The notes under the pieces: generated by a model
What the model saw: the letters and a program-made list of their open reading frames with translations, nothing else
Databases searched by the model: none
Told to the model about the DNA's origin: nothing
Made by a program: the position numbers and the translations under genes
In this document: one piece after another, positions 19,124-25,526 of the stretch
How the letters are laid out: the number at the start of each line of letters is the position of its first letter
How positions within the stretch are numbered: the first letter of the stretch is position 1
NCBI RefSeq assembly: GCF_049651205.1
Contig: NZ_JBASBR010000004.1
Location: 310,001 to 374,000 of the forward strand
DNA: 64,000 nt
Reading direction: 5' to 3'
DNA from: Castellaniella sp049651205
Lineage (GTDB): Bacteria > Pseudomonadota > Gammaproteobacteria > Burkholderiales > Burkholderiaceae_B

Positions 19124-21207
19124 TGATATTGGAGCTGGGCATCCACCACCCTGCCGCTGCCATAGAAGCAATAGAAGTTGCAAGCACTGACATAGGTTTT
19201 GTCGGTCAGATTGCGCGCATTGACCTGTAAGGACCAATGGCGATCGATCTGATAGCGGGCCATCATATCCAGGATGGTATAGCCAGGAATCGTGACGCCA
19301 CGGTAATACTGCTGATCCTCGGTTGGGCCGTTATAGCGCACACCGGCAGCCACTGTCAGGCCACTGCCATGCGGCAGATTGAGCTGATGGCTGACCCAGA
19401 GGCTTGCCTGGTTTCTGGGGATAAGCGGTGTACGGATGGTCTTGCCACCATCGATGTCCTGACGGGAATGGTTATAGGTGTAAGCCACTTTCACCGCAGT
19501 GCTTGGCCCGATACGGAAGTCACCCTGCAGCTCTACGCCCTTGTTCGTGCTCTTTCCGCTCTGCGTCTGGATGCCGGATGCATCATTCACCAAGGCGTTT
19601 TTTTCTTCGATATCGAAATATGCCAGTGTGACGGTGCCACCCAGCCAAGCGGGCTCAAGCTTGAGGCCAACTTCCTTTTGCTTGCCAATAAATGGCTGAT
19701 AAATGTTCCCGTGCGCATCTACGCCAGGCCGCGGTTTAAAGGACTCTGAATAGCTGACATAAGGCGAAACACCGAAGTCGCTGATGTACATCATGCCCAC
19801 ATTGACACTATTTTGACTGGCAGAGTAGCCCGCATCGGCCCCGCCGGACATGCCACTGCCTTGGGCACTGTCGTGTCGCAACCCAGCATTGAAATTCCAG
19901 TGCGACCCCACGCGCAACTGGGTGGACGCATACACACCAAGCTGTTTGGTATTCAGATCATAGGGCGTTGACGTCACCGCAAACGGTTTTCCGTAGACGG
20001 GCGAAAACATATCCAGGCTTGGAGCGTTACTATAAGGGTTGTTCTGACCACTGGTGTCGGATTTCAGGTAATCAAAGCCGACAACAGGCAGCAGCTCCAC
20101 AGAGTCGCCCAGACGGATTTTGCCCGACACGCGATTATCAATATAGTTATTCCGTGTGCTGCCCTTTGCATAGCTGTAAAAGCGTGTCAGCCCGCGATCG
20201 CCATCGGATGAAGAAGCATACACATCCTGCCGATCTATGCTCATACGCGAAAACTTGTAGTTCTGCGTAAATGTCCAATCATCCGAGAACTGATGGCGCA
20301 ACAACCAGCCGGCTGTTACCTGTGTGCGTTTGAACCGATCGAAATCGGGCTCGCCGGCATTCAACCGACGGTCGATTGTGCCGTAGGGGGTGTCGATAAT
20401 AGTGCCGTAGCCAGGAAGAAACCCATTGGTGGGAATCCCGTCTTCATGCTGGACGCTAGTCAGCAGTGTCAGCGAGGTGCGATCACTGAAATCGAATGTC
20501 ACGCTGGGTGCCAGATAATAGCTCTTCATGCGTGTGTTGTACTGCATGCCGTCCTCACGACGCGCCTGCGCAACAATCCGGTAATAAACATTACCCTCTT
20601 CGTTGGCAATCCCGTTGTAATCGAGGCCCAAGCTTGCACGGCTGCCAGTGCCTCCGCCCAGGTTCATTTCCAAGGACTCCGTCTTATGGGGCCGCTTGGT
20701 CACCAGATTGACGACGCCCCCCGTCTCTGAGGCACCATACGCCAAAGAATCAGGCCCCTTGATTACCTCAATGGACTCCAACCCAAACACTTCCGGCCTA
20801 CCGACAAAATAGCCATTGGGTGTGGTGGGCGCGCCATCCAGCGAGACTGAGGCATTAAACCCCCGGATCTGGAACCAGTCTGTCTTGTTGTCCAGGCCAT
20901 AGGGCTCACTCACAATGCCCGACTGATATTGCAGAGCCTGGTCAAGAGTCTGGGCGCCTATCATCTCGACATCCTGGCTGCTGATCACAGCACTGGAGTG
21001 CGGTGCATAGAAATCCAGGCTCTGTAAATCGCCAATCGTGCCAACAACCGTGACCGAATCCAATTCTGAGACAACCGATGTGTCCTCGCCACCGGGCGAA
21101 GCACTCACATTGGTGGTCTGTGCATGAGCAGGCGACAGCATAAATGCCACACACCACCCTGCAACAGCAATATCCCGGAATACCGGCAAGCAGCTTGGCT
21201 TCAGCAT
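19114..21207 (-). CDS. TonB-dependent ferric-siderophore outer-membrane receptor
   Basis: Outer-membrane barrel with an N-terminal plug, for TonB-driven uptake of a ferric siderophore. The 697-residue product has a signal peptide (cleavage near PAHAQ), a TonB-box-like segment (SVTVVG), a plug domain (ALQYQSGIVSEP... IEVIKGPDSLAYG) and a 22-strand barrel. It ends with NLTDKTYVSACNFYCFYGSG and a terminal ...QYQWK; the paired cysteines are typical of hydroxamate-type receptors (FhuE/FoxA/FauA). There is no N-terminal signalling (STN) domain, so it does not signal to an anti-sigma factor. Start: ATG 21207 with GGAGG 4 nt upstream, preferred over the GTG at 21222. A Fur-box-like site lies about 150 bp upstream. 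Ligand unknown. Confidence 0.93.
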   Translation of the reverse strand: MLKPSCLPVFRDIAVAGWCVAFMLSPAHAQTTNVSASPGGEDTSVVSELDSVTVVGTIGDLQSLDFYAPHSSAVISSQDVEMIGAQTLDQALQYQSGIVSEPYGLDNKTDWFQIRGFNASVSLDGAPTTPNGYFVGRPEVFGLESIEVIKGPDSLAYGASETGGVVNLVTKRPHKTESLEMNLGGGTGSRASLGLDYNGIANEEGNVYYRIVAQARREDGMQYNTRMKSYYLAPSVTFDFSDRTSLTLLTSVQHEDGIPTNGFLPGYGTIIDTPYGTIDRRLNAGEPDFDRFKRTQVTAGWLLRHQFSDDWTFTQNYKFSRMSIDRQDVYASSSDGDRGLTRFYSYAKGSTRNNYIDNRVSGKIRLGDSVELLPVVGFDYLKSDTSGQNNPYSNAPSLDMFSPVYGKPFAVTSTPYDLNTKQLGVYASTQLRVGSHWNFNAGLRHDSAQGSGMSGGADAGYSASQNSVNVGMMYISDFGVSPYVSYSESFKPRPGVDAHGNIYQPFIGKQKEVGLKLEPAWLGGTVTLAYFDIEEKNALVNDASGIQTQSGKSTNKGVELQGDFRIGPSTAVKVAYTYNHSRQDIDGGKTIRTPLIPRNQASLWVSHQLNLPHGSGLTVAAGVRYNGPTEDQQYYRGVTIPGYTILDMMARYQIDRHWSLQVNARNLTDKTYVSACNFYCFYGSGRVVDAQLQYQWK

Positions 21208-21356
21208 GCCGCCTCCGCACACTGCCAGGCGAGAGAGATGAGGCGTTTGGACGGTTTCCCGACACGTGCCGTCTGTGTATTTGTTGTTCCCATTTCACGC
21301 TTCCCCAATAATCACACCCAGGCATTAGCCCCTGGGCAAATGGGGAGATTCTAAAC

Positions 21357-21375
21357 GTGAATCGTTCTCATTTCA
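21357..21375 (-). promoter_or_regulatory. Fur-box-like operator upstream of the TonB receptor
   Basis: On the minus strand the site reads TGAAATGAGAACGATTCAC. Against the 19-bp Fur consensus GATAATGATAATCATTATC, 11 of 19 positions agree, including the central AATGA and ATT. It lies about 150 bp upstream of the receptor ATG in the AT-rich region. Iron-repressed control of the receptor and the overlapping MFS gene is inferred from this and from the gene functions. Confidence 0.6.
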
Positions 21376-21546
21376 ATAATTAATATCTGGAAAGAAATGC
21401 AAGATCCCAATCCCGTACCGGTTTCTAATTTGTGGGCGCTCTTTATGTCTGACTATACTTAGCGATGCATCGATCTGTTGTGCCGGATTTTATTGACACA
21501 CAACGCATGCAGTGTGGGGGCGGCTGCTGTCCACTCTCTTTAGGCG

Positions 21547-21609
21547 CTGACAAAAAAATTTATTTCACGCTATTATGGACAAATTATATTTACATAGACC
21601 ATAATAGCG
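21547..21609 (+). promoter_or_regulatory. hipBA promoter with perfect inverted-repeat operator
   Basis: A -35-like CTGACA (21547-21552) and a -10 TATTAT (21571-21576) are 18 bp apart. The -10 lies inside the left arm of a perfect 11-bp inverted repeat: CGCTATTATGG (21568-21578) and CCATAATAGCG (21599-21609), separated by a 20-bp AT-rich spacer. The right arm ends 3 bp before the hipB ATG. Arm centres are 31 bp apart, three helical turns, so two HipB dimers could bind on one face and block both polymerase and translation start. This fits autorepression by HipB. Confidence 0.85.
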
Positions 21610-21612
21610 AAC

Positions 21613-21978
21613 ATGCCACGCAAACCGCCTATCGTCTTCCCTCAAGAACAGCGTCTCCTTTCCGCTCTGGGAGAGCGGCTGCGCCTTGCCCGTAAGCGAC
21701 GCAAGCTAAGCAATGCCGTCGTAGCGCAACGAGCAGGAATTTCAAGGACCACCTTGTACAAGGTTGAGGCGGGTGATCCTGGAGCTACGCTGGGATCCTA
21801 TGTTCGGGTTCTGGCCGCGCTTGGTCTTGAGGACGACCTCAATCAGCTTGGAGCCGACGACAGGGTTGGTCGTAAATTACAGGACCTGGCGCTTGAACCA
21901 ACACCCAAGCGCCGCACGGCTACTCGTGCCAAAGCGACCAAACCCTCGTCAGCCCCAAACAGCGAGGAATCGACATGA
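21613..21978 (+). CDS. hipB: HipB-like XRE-family antitoxin/repressor
   Basis: A 121-residue DNA-binding protein. Residues about 20-75 form a Cro/XRE helix-turn-helix (GERLRLARKRRKLSNAVVAQ, then AGISRTTLYKVEAGD). The C-terminal ~40 residues are basic and low-complexity (KRRTATRAKATKPSS), probably disordered. It overlaps the kinase gene by 4 nt (ATGA), the standard hipBA arrangement in which HipB binds HipA and represses the operon. A perfect inverted-repeat operator is directly upstream. Confidence 0.88.
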   Translation: MPRKPPIVFPQEQRLLSALGERLRLARKRRKLSNAVVAQRAGISRTTLYKVEAGDPGATLGSYVRVLAALGLEDDLNQLGADDRVGRKLQDLALEPTPKRRTATRAKATKPSSAPNSEEST

Positions 21979-23219
21979 TCGCGCGGGACAACACCCTGGA
22001 AGTCTGGTTGGATGACGATCTCGGCCCTGCACGCCAAGTCGGCACGCTCGCCCATGATCGCGGCCAGATCCGCTTCCATTACGAACGCGATTGGCTACAA
22101 GACCCCCGCGCCTTCGCACTGGACCCAGACCTCTCTCTGGATGAACACCCCTTCTTCCCCAAGCCCGAGCTAGGCAACTTCGGCGTCTTCCTGGACTCGT
22201 CACCAGACCGATGGGGACAAACACTGATGAAGCGGCGCGAGGCCCTGCAGGCAAAGGATGAGCAACGCTCTCCTCGTACGCTGTACGCCTGGGATTTCCT
22301 GATCGGCGTGCAAGACCTCACTCGCCAAGGCGCGCTGCGCTTTCGCCGGCCAGGTACGGAAGCGTTTCTTGGCGACGAAAAAATGGCGGCTCCACCGGTA
22401 ACGACGCTGCGAGAACTGGAAGCCGTGGCCTACCAGCTCAGCAACCGGCGTATCGACGATCTAGATGCGCTACGAAAATGGCTCGCCGTGCTCGTCGCAC
22501 CTGGCGCGTCTCTGGGCGGAGCAAGACCAAAAGCCAACTTTACCGAAGCCGATGGTTCACTCTGGATCGGAAAATTTCCTGCACACGATGACGATCGAGA
22601 CATCGGAGCTTGGGAATATATCGTTCATCAACTTGCCCAAAAAGCGGGGATAGACGTGCCGCCTGCGAAGCTCATCAAGCTAAACAACGACTTCCATACC
22701 TTCTGCGTCCAACGCTTCGATCGCGCCAACGGTTCACGACGCTTCTATGCCTCTGCAATGACATTGCTTCGCAAGGCTCAAAGTGAAGGTACGAGCTATC
22801 TGGAATTGGCGCAGTTCATTCGAGCTCAGGGCGACGCCGAGCATGCCGATGCAGACTTGGAACAGCTATTTAGGCGCCTCGCATTCAACGTCGCGGTCGG
22901 CAACCGCGACGACCACCTTCGCAATCACGGATTCGTACTTGGCGAGACCGGATGGAGACTCGCGCCTGCTTTTGACGTTAATCCGAATATCGACAAGGTA
23001 GAGCATGTCTTGAATATTGACGACGTCGACAATCGACCCAGCCTGGAGACTGTCCTCAGCACGGCCGCATTTTATGGGCTGGACGATGTGCAGGCCCGGC
23101 AAATTGTGGATGAAGTAGTCATGGTTGTCGATCGTTGGCAGGATGCTGCTCGCCGGATGCGTCTTAGCAGTGCGGACATTGATTTGACCGCAGGGGCGTT
23201 CTCGGCAAACAGGGCATAG
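21975..23219 (+). CDS. hipA: HipA-like Ser/Thr kinase toxin
   Basis: A 414-residue kinase of the HipA family. E. coli HipA phosphorylates glutamyl-tRNA synthetase and triggers persistence; the target here is unknown. An N-terminal HipA_N subdomain (VGTLAHDRGQIRFHY... GVFLDSSPDRWG) is followed by the ATP-loop segment SLGGARPKA, the catalytic NRDDH at 310-314 with a downstream N317, and the metal-binding AFD (D334) in APAFDVNP. All expected catalytic residues are present, so it looks active. It is translationally coupled to hipB. The pair sits between an AT-rich region and an IS30-type remnant beside tRNA-Gly, suggesting acquisition by transfer. Confidence 0.9.
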   Translation: MIARDNTLEVWLDDDLGPARQVGTLAHDRGQIRFHYERDWLQDPRAFALDPDLSLDEHPFFPKPELGNFGVFLDSSPDRWGQTLMKRREALQAKDEQRSPRTLYAWDFLIGVQDLTRQGALRFRRPGTEAFLGDEKMAAPPVTTLRELEAVAYQLSNRRIDDLDALRKWLAVLVAPGASLGGARPKANFTEADGSLWIGKFPAHDDDRDIGAWEYIVHQLAQKAGIDVPPAKLIKLNNDFHTFCVQRFDRANGSRRFYASAMTLLRKAQSEGTSYLELAQFIRAQGDAEHADADLEQLFRRLAFNVAVGNRDDHLRNHGFVLGETGWRLAPAFDVNPNIDKVEHVLNIDDVDNRPSLETVLSTAAFYGLDDVQARQIVDEVVMVVDRWQDAARRMRLSSADIDLTAGAFSANRA

Positions 23220-23255
23220 AGAAGATGGCTGCCGTGCGGACGACTGCTTTCGGCT

Positions 23256-23381
23256 GCGGATTCAACCGTTGGATGCAACATGCTAGACGCCACATAAGCG
23301 AAAGGAGTGTTGCGGATGAAACAGCGGCCTCGAATCTACCATACAGAAAGCCCAGAAAGCCTTTATGTGGGGGTGCTACGT
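23256..23381 (+). mobile_element. Decayed left-end remnant of an IS30-family insertion sequence
   Basis: The 126 bp between hipA and tRNA-Gly look like the left terminus of an IS30-type element. The segment beginning GCGGATTCAACCGTTGGATG resembles, from memory, the terminal repeats of this family. Sixty bp on, an AAAGGAG ribosome site precedes the start of a transposase frame. The element breaks off exactly at the CCA end of the tRNA-Gly gene; no right end is present. The call rests on recalled family sequences, so confidence is moderate. Confidence 0.5.
23316..23377 (+). pseudogene. IS30-type transposase, 5' fragment with frameshift
   Basis: The frame from ATG 23316 reads MKQRPRIYHTES. Moving one base forward after the C-run at 23352-23354 continues QKAFMWG. 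Joined, this gives KQRPRIYHTESQKAFMWG, very close to the N-terminus I recall for IS30-family transposases (KQRPRIYYTESQKALMW). One inserted C therefore explains the break. Only about 20 codons survive before the tRNA gene. Confidence 0.5.
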
Positions 23382-23455
23382 GGAGCGGGTGATGGGAATC
23401 GAACCCACGCTTGAGGCTTGGGAAGCCGCCGTTCTACCATTGAACTACACCCGCA
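23382..23455 (-). tRNA. tRNA-Gly (anticodon CCC)
   Basis: Folds as a complete 74-nt tRNA with encoded CCA. Acceptor GCGGGTG pairs with CACCCGC. The D stem is GTTC/GAAC, the anticodon loop TTCCCAA (CCC), the T arm GTGGG-TTCGATT-CCCAT, and the discriminator base is T73. The anticodon stem GCGGC/GCCTC contains one C28-U42 mismatch; the other four pairs are sound. The 3' end faces the IS30 remnant and hipA, the side where integrating elements usually enter tRNA genes. Confidence 0.96.
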
Positions 23456-23540
23456 ATCGAGAGGCTCGACTGACATGCAAGGATTTGCGGGTAAAATGAA
23501 ACACCAGCAAAATCCCTGAAGCCCCGTAGTTTACCTCATT

Positions 23541-24293
23541 TTGAATTCGCCAAAATCCCCACCACCAATTGTCACCACCCAGGCACCCTCGGGCAGCACC
23601 CATATCCGCAGCTTCGTTCATCGCCGGGCCCACATCACGCCCAGCCAGGAGCACGCCATCGCGCAATGGCTCCCGCTATGGTCGGTTTCCTATCAAAGCA
23701 CACCACTGGATCTGACCGCCACCTTTGGGCGGTCGGCACCCACCATCCTGGAGATTGGTTTTGGCATGGGTGAAACCACCCAGCAGATTGCCCAGGCCCG
23801 GCCGGAAGACAACTTCCTGGGGGTAGAGGTTTTCAATGCAGGGGTTGGTGCGTTGCTGCGACGCATCCACGATCACGAAATCCCGAATATCCGCATCATC
23901 CAGCACGATGCCGTCGAGGTGTTGCGCGACATGATTGCGCCCGCCTCACTGGCAGGTGCACATATTTATTTTCCTGATCCCTGGCCCAAGAAACGTCACC
24001 ATAAGCGCCGCCTGATCCAGCCGGATTTTGTGCGCCTGCTGGTCAGCCGCCTGGCACCGGGAGGCTATCTGCACTGCGCCACCGATTGGGAACACTACGC
24101 AGGACAAATGCTGGAGGTGCTGTCGGCCGAGCCGATGCTGGCCAATCAGTATCCAGCTTATGCACCGCGCCCCGATTACCGTCCGCTGACTAAGTTCGAA
24201 AATCGTGGGCTGCGGCTTGGACACGGGGTATGGGATTTGATCTTTACCCGGCGGCCTGCCACAACAGACACTCACTCAACCGAGGCTTTATAA
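23541..24293 (+). CDS. trmB: tRNA (guanine-N7-)-methyltransferase
   Basis: Makes m7G46 in tRNA using S-adenosylmethionine. The 250-residue product has the SAM-binding LEIGFGMGETT, the family hallmark FPDPWPKKRHHKRR and the C-terminal FENRGLRLGHGVWDL. The only available start is TTG at 23541: an in-frame stop lies at 23517-23519 and there is no in-frame ATG or GTG before the conserved region RSFVHRRAHITPSQ. No clear ribosome site precedes it, so low expression or an unusual initiation is likely. pip begins immediately after its stop codon, so the two genes are co-transcribed. Confidence 0.93.
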   Translation: MNSPKSPPPIVTTQAPSGSTHIRSFVHRRAHITPSQEHAIAQWLPLWSVSYQSTPLDLTATFGRSAPTILEIGFGMGETTQQIAQARPEDNFLGVEVFNAGVGALLRRIHDHEIPNIRIIQHDAVEVLRDMIAPASLAGAHIYFPDPWPKKRHHKRRLIQPDFVRLLVSRLAPGGYLHCATDWEHYAGQMLEVLSAEPMLANQYPAYAPRPDYRPLTKFENRGLRLGHGVWDLIFTRRPATTDTHSTEAL

Positions 24294-25226
24294 ATGTATC
24301 CGGAGATCGAACCCTACGCACATGGCTTTCTGGACGTAGGATACGGCCACCAGGTGTACTGGGAGCTGTGCGGTAACCCCAATGGCACGCCAGCCATTTT
24401 TCTGCATGGCGGCCCAGGTGCGGGCTGCTCGCCCACTCACCGGCGGGTGTTTGATCCACAACGGTACAAGGTCTTGCTGTTTGACCAACGCGGGTGCGGC
24501 CGGTCCTTGCCTTCGGCTTGCCTGGACCACAACACCACCTGGGACTTGGTGGCCGACATCGAGCGGCTGCGCACAGAGATCCTGCAAGCAGATCAGGCTG
24601 TGGTGTTCGGCGGATCCTGGGGTTCTACACTGGCATTGGCCTATGCCGAGACGCATCCGCAACACGTCAAGGCCTTGATTGTGCGCGGGATATTTCTGCT
24701 GCGCCTGGCCGAATTGCGCTGGTTTTACCAGGAAGGTGCTTCCTGGCTGTTTCCGGACATCTGGGAGTCCTACCTGGCGCCAATCCCGCAAGCTGAGCGC
24801 GACGACCTGATTCAGGCCTACCACCGCCGCCTTACCGGCACCGATACCGCAATGCAGCTGGCCGCTGCGCATGCCTGGACCCAATGGGAAAGCCACACCA
24901 TCAGCCTGTTGCCCAATCCCGAACACGTGCAGGCCCATGCTGCAGACGCCTCTGCATTGGCCTTTGCCCGGATCGAAAACCACTATTTCGTGCACCGTGG
25001 CTTCATGGAAGAAGGCCAGCTCTTGCGTGACGCCCACAAACTGGCCAATATCCCGGGAGTGATCGTGCAAGGCCGCTACGACGCCTGCACACCCACCCGA
25101 TCTGCCTGGGATTTGCACCAGGCCTGGCCACAAGCTGGTTTTCATCTGGTACCCGACGCTGGCCACGCCTTTGACGAACCGGGTATCCTCAAGCAATTGC
25201 TGGCAGCCACAGACCAGTTTGCCTAG
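24294..25226 (+). CDS. pip: Proline iminopeptidase
   Basis: Cytosolic alpha/beta-hydrolase (peptidase family S33) that removes N-terminal proline from peptides. The 310-residue product has the oxyanion region FLHGGPGAGC, the nucleophile elbow GGSWGS (Ser near 108), the acid in GRYDACTP and the histidine in DAGHAF, plus the family segment DQRGCGRS. Length matches (~310-320). The ATG directly abuts the trmB stop, with GAGG as ribosome site inside the trmB end. Confidence 0.95.
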   Translation: MYPEIEPYAHGFLDVGYGHQVYWELCGNPNGTPAIFLHGGPGAGCSPTHRRVFDPQRYKVLLFDQRGCGRSLPSACLDHNTTWDLVADIERLRTEILQADQAVVFGGSWGSTLALAYAETHPQHVKALIVRGIFLLRLAELRWFYQEGASWLFPDIWESYLAPIPQAERDDLIQAYHRRLTGTDTAMQLAAAHAWTQWESHTISLLPNPEHVQAHAADASALAFARIENHYFVHRGFMEEGQLLRDAHKLANIPGVIVQGRYDACTPTRSAWDLHQAWPQAGFHLVPDAGHAFDEPGILKQLLAATDQFA

Positions 25227-25258
25227 CCAGCCAAACACACCCGTTTTTTATAGGCCCA

Positions 25259-25282
25259 CCGGATGCGGCAATACGCATCCGG
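25259..25282 (+). other. Perfect 9-bp hairpin between pip and thiS
   Basis: CCGGATGCG (25259-25267) and CGCATCCGG (25274-25282) enclose a 6-nt loop. There is no downstream U-run, so it is not a classical intrinsic terminator; it could be a 3' stabiliser for pip or a leader element for thiS. No TPP riboswitch sequence is recognisable here. Confidence 0.55.
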
Positions 25283-25305
25283 CAACCCGGCCTCGAGGTT
25301 TCTTT

Positions 25306-25512
25306 ATGAGCATGACGATCAAACTCAATGGCAAAGCCACCCAGATCGAAGCCGCCTGGACAATACTGAACCTGCTGCAGCACCTGGGCTATCAGGACAA
25401 GCGGATCGCGGTAGAACGCAATGGCGATATTGTCCCCAAAAGCCTGCACGGCAGAACGCAGCTGGCCGAGGGCGACCAGCTTGAAATCGTGGTGGCGGTG
25501 GGCGGCGGCTAA
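25306..25512 (+). CDS. thiS: Sulfur-carrier protein ThiS
   Basis: Ubiquitin-fold sulfur carrier for thiazole synthesis in the thiamine pathway; it is adenylated by ThiF and thiocarboxylated on its C-terminal glycine. The 68-residue product begins MSMTIKLNG and ends VVAVGGG with the required terminal Gly-Gly. The start at 25306 has CGAGG 7 nt upstream. Unusually, no thiG or thiE follows: the next gene is convergent ffh, 14 nt away. It is therefore a stand-alone thiS, and the partner genes must be elsewhere. Confidence 0.9.
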   Translation: MSMTIKLNGKATQIEAAWTILNLLQHLGYQDKRIAVERNGDIVPKSLHGRTQLAEGDQLEIVVAVGGG

Positions 25513-25526
25513 GCCGCAAACCGGCT

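Larger units (their letters stand above)
21208..21612. other. AT-rich intergenic region between the siderophore receptor and hipB
   Basis: 405 bp without a supported gene. It holds the receptor leader (about 150 nt, with a small hairpin CCCAGG/CCTGGG near 21328-21347), a Fur-box-like site at 21357-21375, and the hipBA promoter/operator at 21547-21609. The stretch from about 21365 to 21612 is distinctly richer in A and T than the flanking core genes. The segment 21380-21545 shows nothing recognisable; its small open frames lack ribosome sites. Confidence 0.7.

Noticed and set aside
21208..21350. Possible cobalamin riboswitch in the receptor leader (UGAAAUGGGAA-like stretch)
   Set aside because: The B12-box and the conserved GCCACUG core are absent, and the gene is a siderophore-type receptor, not BtuB.
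21357..23382. Attachment-site repeats flanking the hipBA segment (copy of the tRNA-Gly 3' end)
   Set aside because: I looked for a second copy of the tRNA 3' end near the left boundary and saw none, so a classical integrase island is not supported.
25227..25305. TPP riboswitch before thiS
   Set aside because: Neither the CUGAGA nor the ACCUGAUC-type element of the thi-box is present; only a plain hairpin is found.
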